Assembly (NCBI GenBank): GCA_015056495.1
Contig: SVGC01000020.1
Location: forward strand, 1 to 64,000
Direction of reading: 5' to 3'
Length of the DNA: 64,000 bases
Source: Butyrivibrio sp.
GTDB lineage: Bacteria; Bacillota; Clostridia; Lachnospirales; Lachnospiraceae
Numbering within the stretch: the first letter of the stretch is position 1; each line of letters begins with the position of its first letter. Below, one piece after another: positions 20,125-29,965 of the stretch. A model generated the notes under the pieces. It ran no database searches. It was not told the origin of the DNA and saw only the letters and a program-made list of their open reading frames with translations. Made by a program: the position numbers and the translations under genes.

Positions 20125-20424
20125 TTAAAGTCCCTGGAAAATTTCGATGTCTTTGCTGTCTTTTGTAAGCTGAACAATAGCTTTCTTTGTCTTAGCAGTG
20201 AATCCCATTGTTCTGCCACGTCTCTTCAGCTTTCCATCAGCGTTGATTGTGTTTACCTTAGCAACCTTTGTGCCTTCGAACATCTTCTCAACTGCTTCCT
20301 TGATCTGAGTCTTATTAGCTTCAGGATTTACAAGGAATGTGTACTTTTTCTCAGCCATGCCGTTCATGCTCTTCTCAGTAAGAACTGGCTTAAGGATAAT
20401 GTCATAATATTCTAAAGCTGCCAT
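20125..20424 (-). CDS. rplW: 50S ribosomal protein L23
   Basis: L23 is at the tunnel exit and docks trigger factor and SRP. The 99-residue product has [27 protein letters not shown] and [33 protein letters not shown]. The ATG at 20424 overlaps the rplD stop (TAATG) and is 10 nt from AGGAGG; a TTG two codons upstream is only 4 nt from that site and is unlikely. Confidence 0.96.
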   Translation of the reverse strand: MAALEYYDIILKPVLTEKSMNGMAEKKYTFLVNPEANKTQIKEAVEKMFEGTKVAKVNTINADGKLKRRGRTMGFTAKTKKAIVQLTKDSKDIEIFQGL

Positions 20425-21047
20425 TAGCAATACACCTCCTCAATCTTAGAAACAGCGTCCTTTGTAAGAACGAGTGTCTTTGCATTAACAATATCATATA
20501 CATTGATTGTGTTTGTAAGAGCTGTTCTAACCTCTGGTAAGTTGTGAGCTGATCTTGTAACCTTCTCATCGTTATCAGCGATTACTACAAGTGCCTTACG
20601 TGTAGCTTTAAGGTTGTTCATAACCTCTGCAAACTTCTTTGTCTTGATCTCATCAAATTTAAGTTCATCAACAACAACGATGTTTCCTGTCTGAACCTTA
20701 TCTGATAAAGCAGACTTAAGAGCTGCTCTCTTTTCTTTCTTATTGAGCTTGAAAGAGTAATCTCTTGGAACTGGAGCAAATACTACGCCGCCGCCTGTCC
20801 ACTGAGGTGCTCTTGTTGAACCCTGTCTTGCGTGACCTGTTCCTTTCTGTCTCCAAGGCTTTCTTCCGCCTCCTGACACTTCAGAACGTGTCTTTGCTTT
20901 CTGAGTACCCTGACGTCTATCAGCAAGCTGCTGAACAACTGCCAGATGTACAAGATGTTCATTAACTTCAACTCCGAAAATGGCATCGTTTAATTCGATT
21001 GAGCCAACTTCTTTGCCTTCCATATTATAAACAGATACATTAGCCAT
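20424..21047 (-). CDS. rplD: 50S ribosomal protein L4
   Basis: L4 contributes a tunnel loop and in some bacteria represses the S10 operon. The 207-residue product has the loop [36 protein letters not shown] in the first third. It lies between rplC and rplW, with a one-base stop-start overlap to rplW. Confidence 0.98.
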   Translation of the reverse strand: MANVSVYNMEGKEVGSIELNDAIFGVEVNEHLVHLAVVQQLADRRQGTQKAKTRSEVSGGGRKPWRQKGTGHARQGSTRAPQWTGGGVVFAPVPRDYSFKLNKKEKRAALKSALSDKVQTGNIVVVDELKFDEIKTKKFAEVMNNLKATRKALVVIADNDEKVTRSAHNLPEVRTALTNTINVYDIVNAKTLVLTKDAVSKIEEVYC

Positions 21048-21080
21048 CTGTATGGTCCTCCTTTCATCCGCTTCGCGGTA

Positions 21081-21749
21081 TTATGCCTCAACCTTAACGG
21101 TTTCTTTAATTGTTACAAGTCCCTTCTTAGGTCCTGGTATAGCGCCCTTTACAAGAATAAGATTCTTTTCAGCGTCAACCTTTACAACTTCAAGATTCTG
21201 AACTGTAACCTTAAGGCATCCCATATGTCCAGGCATTCCCTTGCCCTTGAATACACGGCTAGGATCTGAACTTGAACCATTAGAACCCTGATGACGGTGG
21301 AACTTAGAACCATGAGCCATAGGTCCTCTGTGCTGACCATTCTTCTTAATAGCGCCCTGGAATCCTTTACCCTTTGAAATAGCTGTTGCATCGATCTTGT
21401 CGCCTTCAGCGAAGATATCAGCCTTGATCTCGCTACCAAGTGTATACTCTTCAGCGTTCTCAAACTTAAGCTCTCTTACATATCTCTTGCAAGATACACC
21501 AGCTTTTGCAAAGTGTCCCTTGTCAGCCTTGTTAGCACCGTGTCTATGACGAAGCTTGCCGTTTCTTACAACCTGCTCCTTAATGTCAACGAAGCCAACC
21601 TGAACTGCACTGTAGCCATCATTTTCTACAGTCTTAATCTGTGTTACTACGCATGGTCCAGCCTGAAGTACTGTTACAGGTACAAGTGAACCATCTTCCT
21701 TGAAGATCTGAGTCATTCCGACTTTTGTAGCTAAAATAGCCTTCTTCAT
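21081..21749 (-). CDS. rplC: 50S ribosomal protein L3
   Basis: The 222-residue product opens [28 protein letters not shown] and has [38 protein letters not shown], the extension that reaches the peptidyl transferase centre. It follows rpsJ after an unusually long 148-bp gap that contains short repeats (GCATCATGCGCATCGCATC, 21851-21869). Confidence 0.98.
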   Translation of the reverse strand: MKKAILATKVGMTQIFKEDGSLVPVTVLQAGPCVVTQIKTVENDGYSAVQVGFVDIKEQVVRNGKLRHRHGANKADKGHFAKAGVSCKRYVRELKFENAEEYTLGSEIKADIFAEGDKIDATAISKGKGFQGAIKKNGQHRGPMAHGSKFHRHQGSNGSSSDPSRVFKGKGMPGHMGCLKVTVQNLEVVKVDAEKNLILVKGAIPGPKKGLVTIKETVKVEA

Positions 21750-21897
21750 GTTGTTTACCTCCTTAATTCATCTACAGCGGATGCTTACTGCTATCGCAAT
21801 GTCGCTTTAATTGTTCTCTCTTATATGAACAACTCTCCAGTTTTCACGGCATCATGCGCATCGCATCATACTAGTAGAGGTCTTAGTTAATAATTAC

Positions 21898-22209
21898 TTA
21901 TTTCATCTTGATATTGATGTTTACACCTGCTGGCATTTCCAGTCTCTGCAGAGCTTCAACTGTCTTTGGTGTAGGTGTGATGATATCGATAAGTCTCTTA
22001 TGAGTTCTCTGCTCGAACTGTTCTCTAGAGTCTTTGTACTTATGTACAGCTCTTAAGATAGTAACAACTTCCTTCTTTGTTGGAAGTGGAACAGGTCCGC
22101 TAACCTGTGATCCGTTCTTCTTGACTGTCTCGATAATTTTCTTAGCAGATGCATCAACTAACTGGTGATCATATGCTTTAAGTGTAATTCTCATTACCTG
22201 ATTTGCCAT
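21898..22209 (-). CDS. rpsJ: 30S ribosomal protein S10 (NusE)
   Basis: S10 is in the 30S head and, as NusE, joins antitermination complexes. The 103-residue product reads [20 protein letters not shown] and ends [15 protein letters not shown]. The start at 22209 is set by AAAAGGAGG upstream. It is the first gene of the S10-spc-alpha superoperon. Confidence 0.98.
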   Translation of the reverse strand: MANQVMRITLKAYDHQLVDASAKKIIETVKKNGSQVSGPVPLPTKKEVVTILRAVHKYKDSREQFEQRTHKRLIDIITPTPKTVEALQRLEMPAGVNINIKMK

Positions 22210-22484
22210 AAAAAAAGTCGCCTCCTTTTCGCACTTTTTAAAAGATAAGTACGACAAGCGGTGACTGTACACTCTCCCGTGTGTGTCCTAGATGTCAACT
22301 CAAAGTATGACCTGAACTTTCTCACGTCGTTTCTGCGATTAACTAATCAACAGACATTATGTTTGTACAGTGACTTGCCGTCAGTTTGGCGGGCTTTAAT
22401 AGCCCCTAGACATTCGCTCCACGGAAAACCTACCTCACTGGATAAGGTAGCAACCTCACGCTTCATAGCTATCATGTCACAGCG
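22210..22484 (-). promoter_or_regulatory. Structured 5' leader of the S10 operon
   Basis: About 275 nt between the predicted start of transcription and rpsJ have balanced base composition, in sharp contrast to the AT-rich DNA beyond 22500. The region can form hairpins, for example CTACCT/AGGTAG (22430-22451) and GGGCT/AGCCC (around 22390-22405). S10 operons of other bacteria have long leaders controlled by L4; whether this one works that way is inferred from position only. No open frame is present. Confidence 0.6.
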
Positions 22485-22490
22485 TTTATT

Positions 22491-22519
22491 ACTATATCCT
22501 ATTTTTTTTTAGATTGCAA
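22491..22519 (-). promoter_or_regulatory. sigmaA promoter for the S10 operon
   Basis: TTGCAA (22514-22519) and TATAGT (22491-22496) on the minus strand are exactly 17 bp apart. The change from AT-rich to structured sequence just downstream supports a transcription start near 22484. Confidence 0.6.
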
Positions 22520-22977
22520 CATAAAATTGTAAATTTAATCAGTTTTTTATAAAAATCGCTAAAAATAGCTGATTAATATTGATCTTTTTTAACATTTTCG
22601 ATTTCTGTGACCTGTTTTTCGTAAACAATAATTATCATTGAACCTTATATATTACGATATATTACGCCATTTTCTGCTGTAAAACATTTTTATAACTTTT
22701 ATTCTTTACCTCTATCTTCTATTTTTTTATCATATAATTCTAAAATACTACAAATATCTTATTTTTATTTAGCTTCGTTACTATACTTTCATTCTCTTCG
22801 ATTTCATTTTCGCATGAACCGTATATAGTCAGGATTTCCTTAATTATTATTTTTATGTTTAGTGATACTTTTCATCCTTTTTATTTACATTATTTTAACT
22901 TGCATATTCTATCTCTTCTATTTAATATATAATATGCACATTTTGTATTTTATTTAATATGGAAAGAATGGTTTTAT
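22520..22977. other. AT-rich gene-free stretch between rpsJ and the methyltransferase gene
   Basis: This divergent intergenic region of about 460 bp is very AT-rich and has no supported gene. A TATAAT at 22928-22933 on the plus strand, 45 bp before the methyltransferase start, could be its -10 box, but the nearest -35-like sequence is badly spaced. Upstream of the S10 promoter the A/T tracts may act as an UP element. Confidence 0.4.
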
Positions 22978-23847
22978 ATGTGGATTGCAAATAATTGGAA
23001 AGATTATGAAGTCATTGATACTTCATGTGGAGAAAAATTAGAGCGTTGGGGAGATTTCTTTTTGGTCAGGCCAGATCCTCAGGTTATCTGGAATACTAAA
23101 AAAATTGATTCTCATTGGAAAAAGCCTAATGGCCATTATCATAGAAGCAACAAGGGAGGCGGTGAATGGGAATTTAATAAACTCCCAGAAGAATGGTCTA
23201 TTCATTATAATGACCTGACTTTTAATTTAAAGCCTTTTAGCTTTAAGCATACAGGTCTATTCCCTGAGCAGGCAGCAAACTGGGATTGGTTTTCTAAGCT
23301 TATTAAAGAGGCTGGTCGTCCAATAAAGGTTTTGAATCTGTTTGCTTATACAGGTGGTGCTACAGTCTCAGCTGCTAAGGCTGGTGCATCTGTAACTCAT
23401 GTAGATGCTTCAAAGGGCATGGTTACCTGGGCAAAAGAAAATGCTCATAGTTCTGGTCTTGCCGACGCTCCAATCAGATATTTAGTTGACGATTGTCAAA
23501 AATTTGTTGAGCGAGAAATTAGGCGCGGTAATAAATATGATGCGATCATAATGGATCCTCCTTCTTATGGAAGAGGTCCTAAAGGAGAAATTTGGAAAAT
23601 AGAGGAAAGTATTTTCCCATTTATAGAACTAACTACTCAGGTTTTATCTGATAATCCTCTATTCTTCCTTATTAACTCTTATACTACCGGCTTACAGCCT
23701 GCTGTACTTTCATATATGATACATACTGCATTAGATGATAAATTTGTTGGTGTAGTAGAAGCTGATGAAATTGGTCTTCCAGTATCTTCAAATGGGTTAG
23801 TTTTACCATGTGGAGCAAGTGGTCGCTGGACAGCTGTAAAAAAATAA
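22978..23847 (+). CDS. Class I SAM-dependent methyltransferase, RlmI/RlmK-like
   Basis: The 289-residue protein has the AdoMet-binding motif I VLNLFAYTGGATVSAAKAGA (about residue 118), an acidic motif VTHVDASKGMVTWAKENA and the catalytic-loop motif IMDPPSYGRGPKGE (about residue 195). The NLFAYTGG and DPPSYGRG pair is typical of the COG1092 rRNA methyltransferase group. The N-terminal PUA domain of RlmI is absent, so the exact substrate is unknown; 23S rRNA is likely. It is on the plus strand, convergent with the alarmone synthetase gene, and breaks the usual tuf-rpsJ neighbourhood. Confidence 0.85.
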   Translation: MWIANNWKDYEVIDTSCGEKLERWGDFFLVRPDPQVIWNTKKIDSHWKKPNGHYHRSNKGGGEWEFNKLPEEWSIHYNDLTFNLKPFSFKHTGLFPEQAANWDWFSKLIKEAGRPIKVLNLFAYTGGATVSAAKAGASVTHVDASKGMVTWAKENAHSSGLADAPIRYLVDDCQKFVEREIRRGNKYDAIIMDPPSYGRGPKGEIWKIEESIFPFIELTTQVLSDNPLFFLINSYTTGLQPAVLSYMIHTALDDKFVGVVEADEIGLPVSSNGLVLPCGASGRWTAVKK

Positions 23848-23855
23848 GTTATTAG

Positions 23856-23890
23856 AAAAGCTGAGGCATTAGTAAAATGTCTCAGCTTTT
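23856..23890. terminator. Bidirectional terminator between methyltransferase and alarmone synthetase genes
   Basis: AAAAGCTGAG (23856-23865) pairs with CTCAGCTTTT (23881-23890) across a 15-nt loop, with T-rich flanks suitable for ending both convergent genes. Confidence 0.9.
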
Positions 23891-23893
23891 ATA

Positions 23894-24814
23894 TTATTTT
23901 ATTGCTGTCCTTCTTGGTTTAGCAATCTTTATATCATCATTTTTTTCTATGGCCTTAGCCTTTTTATTACTTGCACTCTTTCTTTTGTTATGTTTCTCGA
24001 TTTCATCGATTATTTTTTCCTTAGTTTCTTTTTGAACAATTATATCTTCATCTGAATGTTGAAGCCAAGGAGTGATTTGAGAATCATTTGAATCTGAAGC
24101 ATCAATTTTCTGTCTTATCTGCTGCATACGCCTATCCAACTGATTTATCAGGTCAGCGCTAAATTTCAAATCTTCTGTAATAGTATCTGCATTCTCAATA
24201 TCTTTTTTATACTTCATCTTATGTTCCAATGAAGCCCAGAAATCCATTGCTATAGTTCTAAATTGAACTTCAACCTTCATAAAATATTTTTCTTCAGTTA
24301 AAAAAATTGGAACTTCTACTATAAGATGAAGGCTTCGATATCCGCTTTCTTTTGGATTAGCTATATAATCCTTTTCTTGTAAGATCACAATATCATCTTG
24401 TTTTTTAAAGCAGTCAGCCAACATATATATATCATCTTCAAATGAACAAATAGCCCTGATTCCTGCAATATCAGAAATCTGTTCTTCAATGTTTTTTATA
24501 GTAAAATCATATCCTTTTTTTGTCAACTTATCATAGATACTTACGGGTGTCTTAATTCTACTTTTAATCGATTCAAATGGATTTCTATTATTTTTTAAAG
24601 CTAATTCTTTATTAAAAACTTCTAATTTTGTTCTGACCTCAGCCAATGCACAATCATATCTCATCATCAAATTATAAAATGGCTTGATCTGATCAGATAA
24701 TCTAAGTACTTTTTCTACTTCCTTCTGAGAATCGTTACCAAAATCCAGATAACTCATTCTCTCATATAACTGCTCAACTCCTGTTATTCTGCTATAATCA
24801 ATTTCATCTGACAT
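23894..24814 (-). CDS. Small alarmone synthetase, RelQ/SAS1-like (p)ppGpp synthetase
   Basis: The protein transfers pyrophosphate from ATP to GDP or GTP to make (p)ppGpp. Visible are the synthetase-domain blocks SRIKTPVSIYDKLTKKGYD, ISDIAGIRAICSFEDDIYMLAD, ESGYRSLHLIVEVPIF and VEVQFRTIAMDFWASLEHKMKYK. No hydrolase HD domain or TGS/ACT regulatory domain is present. At 306 residues it is longer than the usual 210-230; the extra part is a charged, lysine-rich C-terminal tail (about residues 245-306) likely to be disordered. The ribosome site is weak. Its location beside the translation operons is suggestive but not proof of coupling. Confidence 0.88.
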   Translation of the reverse strand: MSDEIDYSRITGVEQLYERMSYLDFGNDSQKEVEKVLRLSDQIKPFYNLMMRYDCALAEVRTKLEVFNKELALKNNRNPFESIKSRIKTPVSIYDKLTKKGYDFTIKNIEEQISDIAGIRAICSFEDDIYMLADCFKKQDDIVILQEKDYIANPKESGYRSLHLIVEVPIFLTEEKYFMKVEVQFRTIAMDFWASLEHKMKYKKDIENADTITEDLKFSADLINQLDRRMQQIRQKIDASDSNDSQITPWLQHSDEDIIVQKETKEKIIDEIEKHNKRKSASNKKAKAIEKNDDIKIAKPRRTAIK

Positions 24815-25067
24815 AATAATTACTAGGCAACCTACATTTAGCTATATCTTTTCTTGTATAGTGCCATCCCTCCACGTTAATACATGTTGCAATAAATACC
24901 CATGTTTGTATCTATACATTATAAGGCAATTGTATGAATTCAAAATGAACTTGTTATTAAGATATCATTAAAAGCTTGAATTTATTGGGTTTCTATCTGC
25001 AACTATAAGTTGTGACACCCGTTCAGCCATTCACTTGTTCCACCCAATAAAAAATTGTCACCTTTCA
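24815..25067. other. Gene-free stretch upstream of the alarmone synthetase
   Basis: No gene is supported here. A TATAAT on the minus strand (24918-24923) may be the -10 box of the alarmone synthetase gene, but the -35 region is poor. The tuf terminator follows at 25068. Confidence 0.35.
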
Positions 25068-25105
25068 TTAAAAAAGAGCTTCAAGCACAAGACTTGAAGC
25101 TCTTT
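25068..25105 (-). terminator. Terminator of tuf
   Basis: On the minus strand a perfect 13-bp stem, AAAGAGCTTCAAG (25073-25085, complement strand reading) with CTTGAAGCTCTTT (25093-25105), is followed by a T run at 25070-25075. It ends the str operon. Confidence 0.92.
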
Positions 25106-25137
25106 ATAATACTAGTGTTTATACAATTCTATAAGAA

Positions 25138-26328
25138 TTATTCAACGATAGTAGCAACACGACCTGAACCAACTGTTCTACCACCCTCACGGATAGCGAA
25201 CTTAAGACCCTGCTCGATAGCAATTGGGTGAATCAGTTCGATTGTCATTGTTACGTGGTCACCAGGCATGCACATTTCTGTTCCAGCTGGAAGTTCGCAA
25301 ACACCTGTAACGTCTGTTGTTCTGAAGTAGAACTGTGGTCTGTAGTTGTTGAAGAAAGGAGTATGACGTCCACCTTCATCCTTTGTTAATACGTAAACCT
25401 CAGCTGTGAACTTCTTATGGCAGTTAACTGTACCAGGCTTTGCTACAACCTGTCCTCTCTGGATGCCTTCACGATCAATACCACGGAGAAGAAGACCAAC
25501 GTTATCACCAGCTTCGCAGAAATCCATAGTCTTTCTGAACATTTCGATACCAGTACATACAGACTTCTCTGTCTCTTCCTTGATACCAACGATTTCGATT
25601 TCGTCGTTGAGGTTAAGCTTACCTCTTTCTACTCTACCTGTTGCAACTGTACCACGACCTGTGATTGTGAATACATCTTCAACTGGCATAAGGAAAGGCT
25701 TATCAACATCACGCTCTGGATCTGGGATATAAGAATCAACAGTATCCATAAGTTCCATGATCTTGTCACCCCATTCAGACTTAGGATCTTCAAGAGCCTT
25801 AAGAGCTGATCCACGGATAATAGGAGTATCATCTCCTGGGAACTCATATTCTGTAAGAAGATCTCTGATTTCCATCTCAACAAGGTCAAGAAGTTCAGGA
25901 TCGTCTACCATATCACACTTGTTCATGAATACGATGATGTAAGGAACACCAACCTGACGAGCAAGAAGAACGTGCTCTCTTGTCTGAGCCATAACACCAT
26001 CAGTAGCAGCAACAACAAGGATAGAACCATCCATCTGTGCAGCACCTGTGATCATGTTCTTTACATAGTCAGCGTGTCCTGGGCAGTCAACGTGAGCATA
26101 GTGTCTCTTTGCAGTCTCATACTCGATGTGAGCAGAGTTGATTGTGATACCTCTTTCTCTTTCTTCTGGAGCCTTATCGATCTGATCGAAAGGAACTGCC
26201 TCTGAACCTGTTCTATCAGCAAGAACTGCTGTAATAGCAGCTGTCAGAGTTGTCTTACCATGATCTACGTGTCCGATTGTACCAATGTTAGCATGTGGTT
26301 TTGTTCTGTCAAACTTAGCTTTAGCCAT
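25138..26328 (-). CDS. tuf: Elongation factor Tu
   Basis: EF-Tu delivers aminoacyl-tRNA to the ribosome as a GTP complex. The 396-residue product has G1 GHVDHGKTT, the switch region [16 protein letters not shown]3 DCPGHADY and G4 NKCD, followed by domains 2 and 3 ending [15 protein letters not shown]. Strong AAGGAGGA ribosome site. It is the last gene of rpsL-rpsG-fusA-tuf and also has its own promoter. Confidence 0.99.
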   Translation of the reverse strand: MAKAKFDRTKPHANIGTIGHVDHGKTTLTAAITAVLADRTGSEAVPFDQIDKAPEERERGITINSAHIEYETAKRHYAHVDCPGHADYVKNMITGAAQMDGSILVVAATDGVMAQTREHVLLARQVGVPYIIVFMNKCDMVDDPELLDLVEMEIRDLLTEYEFPGDDTPIIRGSALKALEDPKSEWGDKIMELMDTVDSYIPDPERDVDKPFLMPVEDVFTITGRGTVATGRVERGKLNLNDEIEIVGIKEETEKSVCTGIEMFRKTMDFCEAGDNVGLLLRGIDREGIQRGQVVAKPGTVNCHKKFTAEVYVLTKDEGGRHTPFFNNYRPQFYFRTTDVTGVCELPAGTEMCMPGDHVTMTIELIHPIAIEQGLKFAIREGGRTVGSGRVATIVE

Positions 26329-26402
26329 TTTCTAAAGTCCTCCTTAAAAAATTAAATGTCTTTTTTAAACATTATCTTCTTTATTTATAACCGACTATTT
26401 CG

Positions 26403-26431
26403 ATTATATTAGAAAACCGTGATAAATTCAA
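26403..26431 (-). promoter_or_regulatory. sigmaA promoter for tuf
   Basis: TTGAAT (26426-26431) and a perfect TATAAT (26403-26408) on the minus strand are 17 bp apart, in the 145-bp fusA-tuf gap. This gives tuf transcription independent of the upstream genes. Confidence 0.75.
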
Positions 26432-26473
26432 GCAATATACTGAATTTAGGTTTCAATAATCCCCAACAAGAGA

Positions 26474-28594
26474 TTAGTTTGTTTTAAGGCTTGAGATAAC
26501 CTTTTCCTGTACGTTCTTTGGAACTGGCTCATACTTCTCGAAGAACATTGAGTAGTTACCACGACCCTGAGTCTTAGAACGAAGGTCTGTAGCGTATCCA
26601 AACATTTCTGCAAGAGGAACAAATGCTCTAACGATCTTTCCACCGCCGAGATCATCCATACCTTCAATACGTCCACGACGAGAGTTAACGTCACCGATAA
26701 CATCACCCATGTACTCTTCTGGCATTGTTATTTCAACCTTCATGATAGGCTCAAGAAGAACTGGAGCTGCCTTAGTCATAGCATCCTTGAATGCCATAGA
26801 TCCAGCAATGTGGAATGCCATTTCTGAAGAATCGACTTCATGGTATGATCCGTCGTATACAGTTGCATGAATACCAACAACTGGGAATCCAGCAAGTGAG
26901 CCAGCCTTCATAGCCTCTTCGATACCATCGCTGATTGGCTGGATGAATTCCTTAGGAATAGCACCACCAACAACTTCGTTATCAAACTTGTAAAGTTCTT
27001 CTCCGTTAGCGTCCATAGGCTCGAATCTAACTTTACAGTGACCATACTGACCACGTCCACCAGACTGTCTTGCATACTTACTTTCAACATCAACAGGCTT
27101 TGTGAATGCTTCCTTGTATGCAACCTGAGGTGCACCAACGTTAGCTTCTACTTTGTATTCACGAAGAAGTCTGTCAACGATAATATCAAGGTGAAGTTCA
27201 CCCATTCCGGCGATAATTGTCTGACCTGTTTCCTGATCAGTATGAGCACGGAATGTAGGATCTTCTTCAGCAAGCTTCTGAAGTGCTTCATCAAGCTTCT
27301 GCTGACCAGCCTTAGTCTTTGGCTCAATAGCGAGCTCAATAACTGGCTCTGGGAATTCCATAGACTCAAGAATAATAGGATGCTGCTCATCACAGATTGT
27401 ATCACCTGTTGTTGTATCCTTGAAACCTACTGCAGCGGCAATATCACCTGAGAATACTTCATCAAGTTCCTGACGCTTGTTAGCATGCATCTGAAGAATA
27501 CGTCCAACACGTTCCTTCTTATTCTTTGTTGAGTTCAGAACATAAGATCCTGACTTACATACACCTGAGTAAACACGGAAGAATCCAAGTTTACCTACGA
27601 ATGGATCAGAAATAATCTTGAATGCAAGAGCAGCGAAAGGAGCAGAATCATCTGCTGGTCTGCTATCTGGGTTACCATCAAGATCAACACCTTCAATAGG
27701 TGGGATGTCAAGAGGTGATGGAAGGAATTCGATAACAGCATCGATCAGCTTCTGTACACCCTTATTTCTGTATGCTGTACCATTACATACAGGTACTGCT
27801 AATGACTCAATTGTACCCTTTCTAAGAGCAGCCTTGAGTTCATCTACAGAAATTTCTTCACCCTCAAGGTATTTCATTGTAAGCTCTTCATCAAGCTCGG
27901 CAATCTGTTCAACCATCTTGTCGTGCCATTCCTGAGCAAGATCCTTAAGGTCTTCTGGGATTTCTTCAACATCCTCTTCCTGTCCAGCTTCGCCGCGGAA
28001 GAAGTATGCTTTCATTTCAAACAAATCAATAAGTCCCTGATACTGATCTTCAGCACCAATAGGAATATTGATAACAATTGGGTTCTTTCCAAGACGTTCT
28101 CTAATCATATCAACGTCTTTGAAGAAGTTAGCACCAATAATATCCATCTTGTTGATGAATGCAATTCTTGGTACATGATATGTATCAGCCTGACGCCATA
28201 CATTCTCAGACTGTGGTTCAACACCGTTCTTGGCATCGAATACACCTACAGCACCATCAAGAACTCGAAGTGAACGTTCAACTTCAACTGTGAAGTCAAC
28301 GTGTCCAGGAGTGTCAATGATGTTGAGACGGTGCTCAAGAGCACCTGGCTTTTTCTTACCATACTCCTGAAGAGTCCAGTGGCAAGTTGTAGCAGCTGAT
28401 GTAATAGTGATACCACGTTCCTGCTCCTGCTCCATGTAGTCCATAGTTGCAGTACCATCATGTGTCTCACCAATCTTATAGTTAACACCTGTGTAGAACA
28501 AGATACGCTCTGTAAGAGTTGTCTTACCAGCATCGATATGCGCCATGATACCAATGTTTCTTGTTCTTTCCAATGGGTATTGTCTCTGAGCCAA
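26474..28594 (-). CDS. fusA: Elongation factor G
   Basis: EF-G drives translocation and, with RRF, ribosome recycling. The 706-residue protein has G1 [34 protein letters not shown] and the later domains with [19 protein letters not shown] and the C-terminal RGRIEGMDD block. Length is that of canonical EF-G rather than the shorter EF-G2 paralogs. It lies between rpsG and tuf. Confidence 0.98.
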   Translation of the reverse strand: MAQRQYPLERTRNIGIMAHIDAGKTTLTERILFYTGVNYKIGETHDGTATMDYMEQEQERGITITSAATTCHWTLQEYGKKKPGALEHRLNIIDTPGHVDFTVEVERSLRVLDGAVGVFDAKNGVEPQSENVWRQADTYHVPRIAFINKMDIIGANFFKDVDMIRERLGKNPIVINIPIGAEDQYQGLIDLFEMKAYFFRGEAGQEEDVEEIPEDLKDLAQEWHDKMVEQIAELDEELTMKYLEGEEISVDELKAALRKGTIESLAVPVCNGTAYRNKGVQKLIDAVIEFLPSPLDIPPIEGVDLDGNPDSRPADDSAPFAALAFKIISDPFVGKLGFFRVYSGVCKSGSYVLNSTKNKKERVGRILQMHANKRQELDEVFSGDIAAAVGFKDTTTGDTICDEQHPIILESMEFPEPVIELAIEPKTKAGQQKLDEALQKLAEEDPTFRAHTDQETGQTIIAGMGELHLDIIVDRLLREYKVEANVGAPQVAYKEAFTKPVDVESKYARQSGGRGQYGHCKVRFEPMDANGEELYKFDNEVVGGAIPKEFIQPISDGIEEAMKAGSLAGFPVVGIHATVYDGSYHEVDSSEMAFHIAGSMAFKDAMTKAAPVLLEPIMKVEITMPEEYMGDVIGDVNSRRGRIEGMDDLGGGKIVRAFVPLAEMFGYATDLRSKTQGRGNYSMFFEKYEPVPKNVQEKVISSLKTN

Positions 28595-28642
28595 AGGTTT
28601 TTCCTCCTTAAAATAATAAACAATATTCTCTCATAGAACAGA

Positions 28643-29113
28643 TTAGAATCTGTAGTGTGAGAATGCCTTGTTTGCTTCTGCCATCTTGTGCATGTCTTCT
28701 TTTCTCTTTACAGATGCACCTGTGTTATTATATGCATCCATGATTTCGCCAGAGAGTCTGTCGATCATTGTCTTCTCTCCTCTAGCACGAGAAAATGTTA
28801 CAAGCCAACGAAGTGCAAGAGCCTGACGTCTGTCTGGTCTAACTTCGATAGGTACCTGATATGTAGCACCACCGATACGTCTTGCCTTAACTTCAAGAGC
28901 AGGCATGATATTGTTCATAGCTCCTTCGAATACTTCAAGAGCTGGCTTTCCAGTCTTCTCTTCTACCTGTGCAAATGCTCCATATACGATTTTCTGAGCG
29001 ATACCCTTCTTACCATCAAGCATAACTGTGTTGATAAGCTTAGTAACAACCTTATTATCATATAAAGGATCTGCTAATACGTCACGTTTCTGAATATGTC
29101 CTTTACGCGGCAC
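28643..29113 (-). CDS. rpsG: 30S ribosomal protein S7
   Basis: S7 nucleates the 30S head. The 156-residue product opens [20 protein letters not shown] and has [31 protein letters not shown]. The 227-bp gap to rpsL is long for this operon and shows no clear promoter. Confidence 0.98.
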   Translation of the reverse strand: MPRKGHIQKRDVLADPLYDNKVVTKLINTVMLDGKKGIAQKIVYGAFAQVEEKTGKPALEVFEGAMNNIMPALEVKARRIGGATYQVPIEVRPDRRQALALRWLVTFSRARGEKTMIDRLSGEIMDAYNNTGASVKRKEDMHKMAEANKAFSHYRF

Positions 29114-29340
29114 GGTTCTTCCCTCCTTTAGAATTGCAATAGTAAATAATCAGCCATCTCAGAAGCTTTTCTCTACCTTGCTTACTATAGATCATCGGTA
29201 CTCACTAATTTAGTGTACGTGCGGTTTTCTAACTTAATAAAATCCGAACAGATGTCTCTTATAACACCCTACTTCTTATATATAAATAGAATCCCAACAC
29301 TTAAAAAAATTAGATCAATTTAACTGTTAATAACTACTAA

Positions 29341-29760
29341 TTACTTAGAAGCCTTAGGTCTCTTAGCTCCGTATTTAGAACGAGCCTGTTTCCTGTCGGC
29401 AACACCTGCTGTATCAAGAGTACCTCTGATGATGTGGTATCTTGTACCAGGCAGATCCTTAACTCTTCCACCACGGATAAGAACAACGCTGTGCTCCTGA
29501 AGGTTGTGACCTTCACCAGGGATATAGCTTGTTACTTCAATACCGTTAGAAAGACGTACTCTGGCGATTTTTCTCAGAGCAGAGTTAGGCTTTTTAGGAG
29601 TTGCTGTCTTAACAGCTGTGCAGACACCTCTCTTCTGCGGTGATGCAGTTTCAGTAGCCTTCTTATGTAATGAGTTGAAGCCCTTCTGAAGTGCAGGTGC
29701 CGTAGACTTCTTAACGGATGTCTGACGTCCTTTTCTAACTAACTGGTTAAATGTTGGCAT
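29341..29760 (-). CDS. rpsL: 30S ribosomal protein S12
   Basis: S12 monitors decoding. The 139-residue product opens [20 protein letters not shown] and has [20 protein letters not shown] and [25 protein letters not shown]. Both lysines at streptomycin-resistance positions are the sensitive type. The ATG at 29760 has AGGAGGTG 8 nt upstream; a GTG three codons earlier is inside that site. Confidence 0.98.
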   Translation of the reverse strand: MPTFNQLVRKGRQTSVKKSTAPALQKGFNSLHKKATETASPQKRGVCTAVKTATPKKPNSALRKIARVRLSNGIEVTSYIPGEGHNLQEHSVVLIRGGRVKDLPGTRYHIIRGTLDTAGVADRKQARSKYGAKRPKASK

Positions 29761-29881
29761 TCTGTTCACCTCCTGTATTAATAAAAAAACAATTTATATA
29801 TGATGAAATAAGGTCTTTTCTGAGATAAAAAGCTCTTATTTATCAACGAAATAAAATAAATCTTATAACGCTCACAATCGA

Positions 29882-29900
29882 ACAGGTATAGTATACCTGT
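29882..29900. repeat. Palindrome in the rpsL leader
   Basis: ACAGGTATA-G-TATACCTGT (perfect 9-bp arms) lies 18 bp downstream of the likely transcription start of rpsL. It could be an operator or an early mRNA hairpin. Confidence 0.4.
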
Positions 29901-29924
29901 CCGATTATAAGCACACAATTACAT

Positions 29925-29953
29925 AGTATAAATACAACTAATTTTATTGTCAA
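29925..29953 (-). promoter_or_regulatory. sigmaA promoter for rpsL-rpsG-fusA
   Basis: TTGACA (29948-29953) and TATACT (29925-29930) on the minus strand are 17 bp apart, just after the rpoC stop. The str genes therefore have their own start of transcription. Confidence 0.82.
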
Positions 29954-29965
29954 CTAAAATATTTA

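Noticed and set aside
22356..22384. CTGACG-N17-CATAAT as S10 operon promoter
   Set aside because: The -35 box is weak and the site lies inside the structured leader; TTGCAA-N17-TATAGT further upstream fits better.
25406..25809. Overlapping plus-strand frames of 108 and 130 codons within tuf
   Set aside because: They are shadows of the strongly biased EF-Tu coding sequence.
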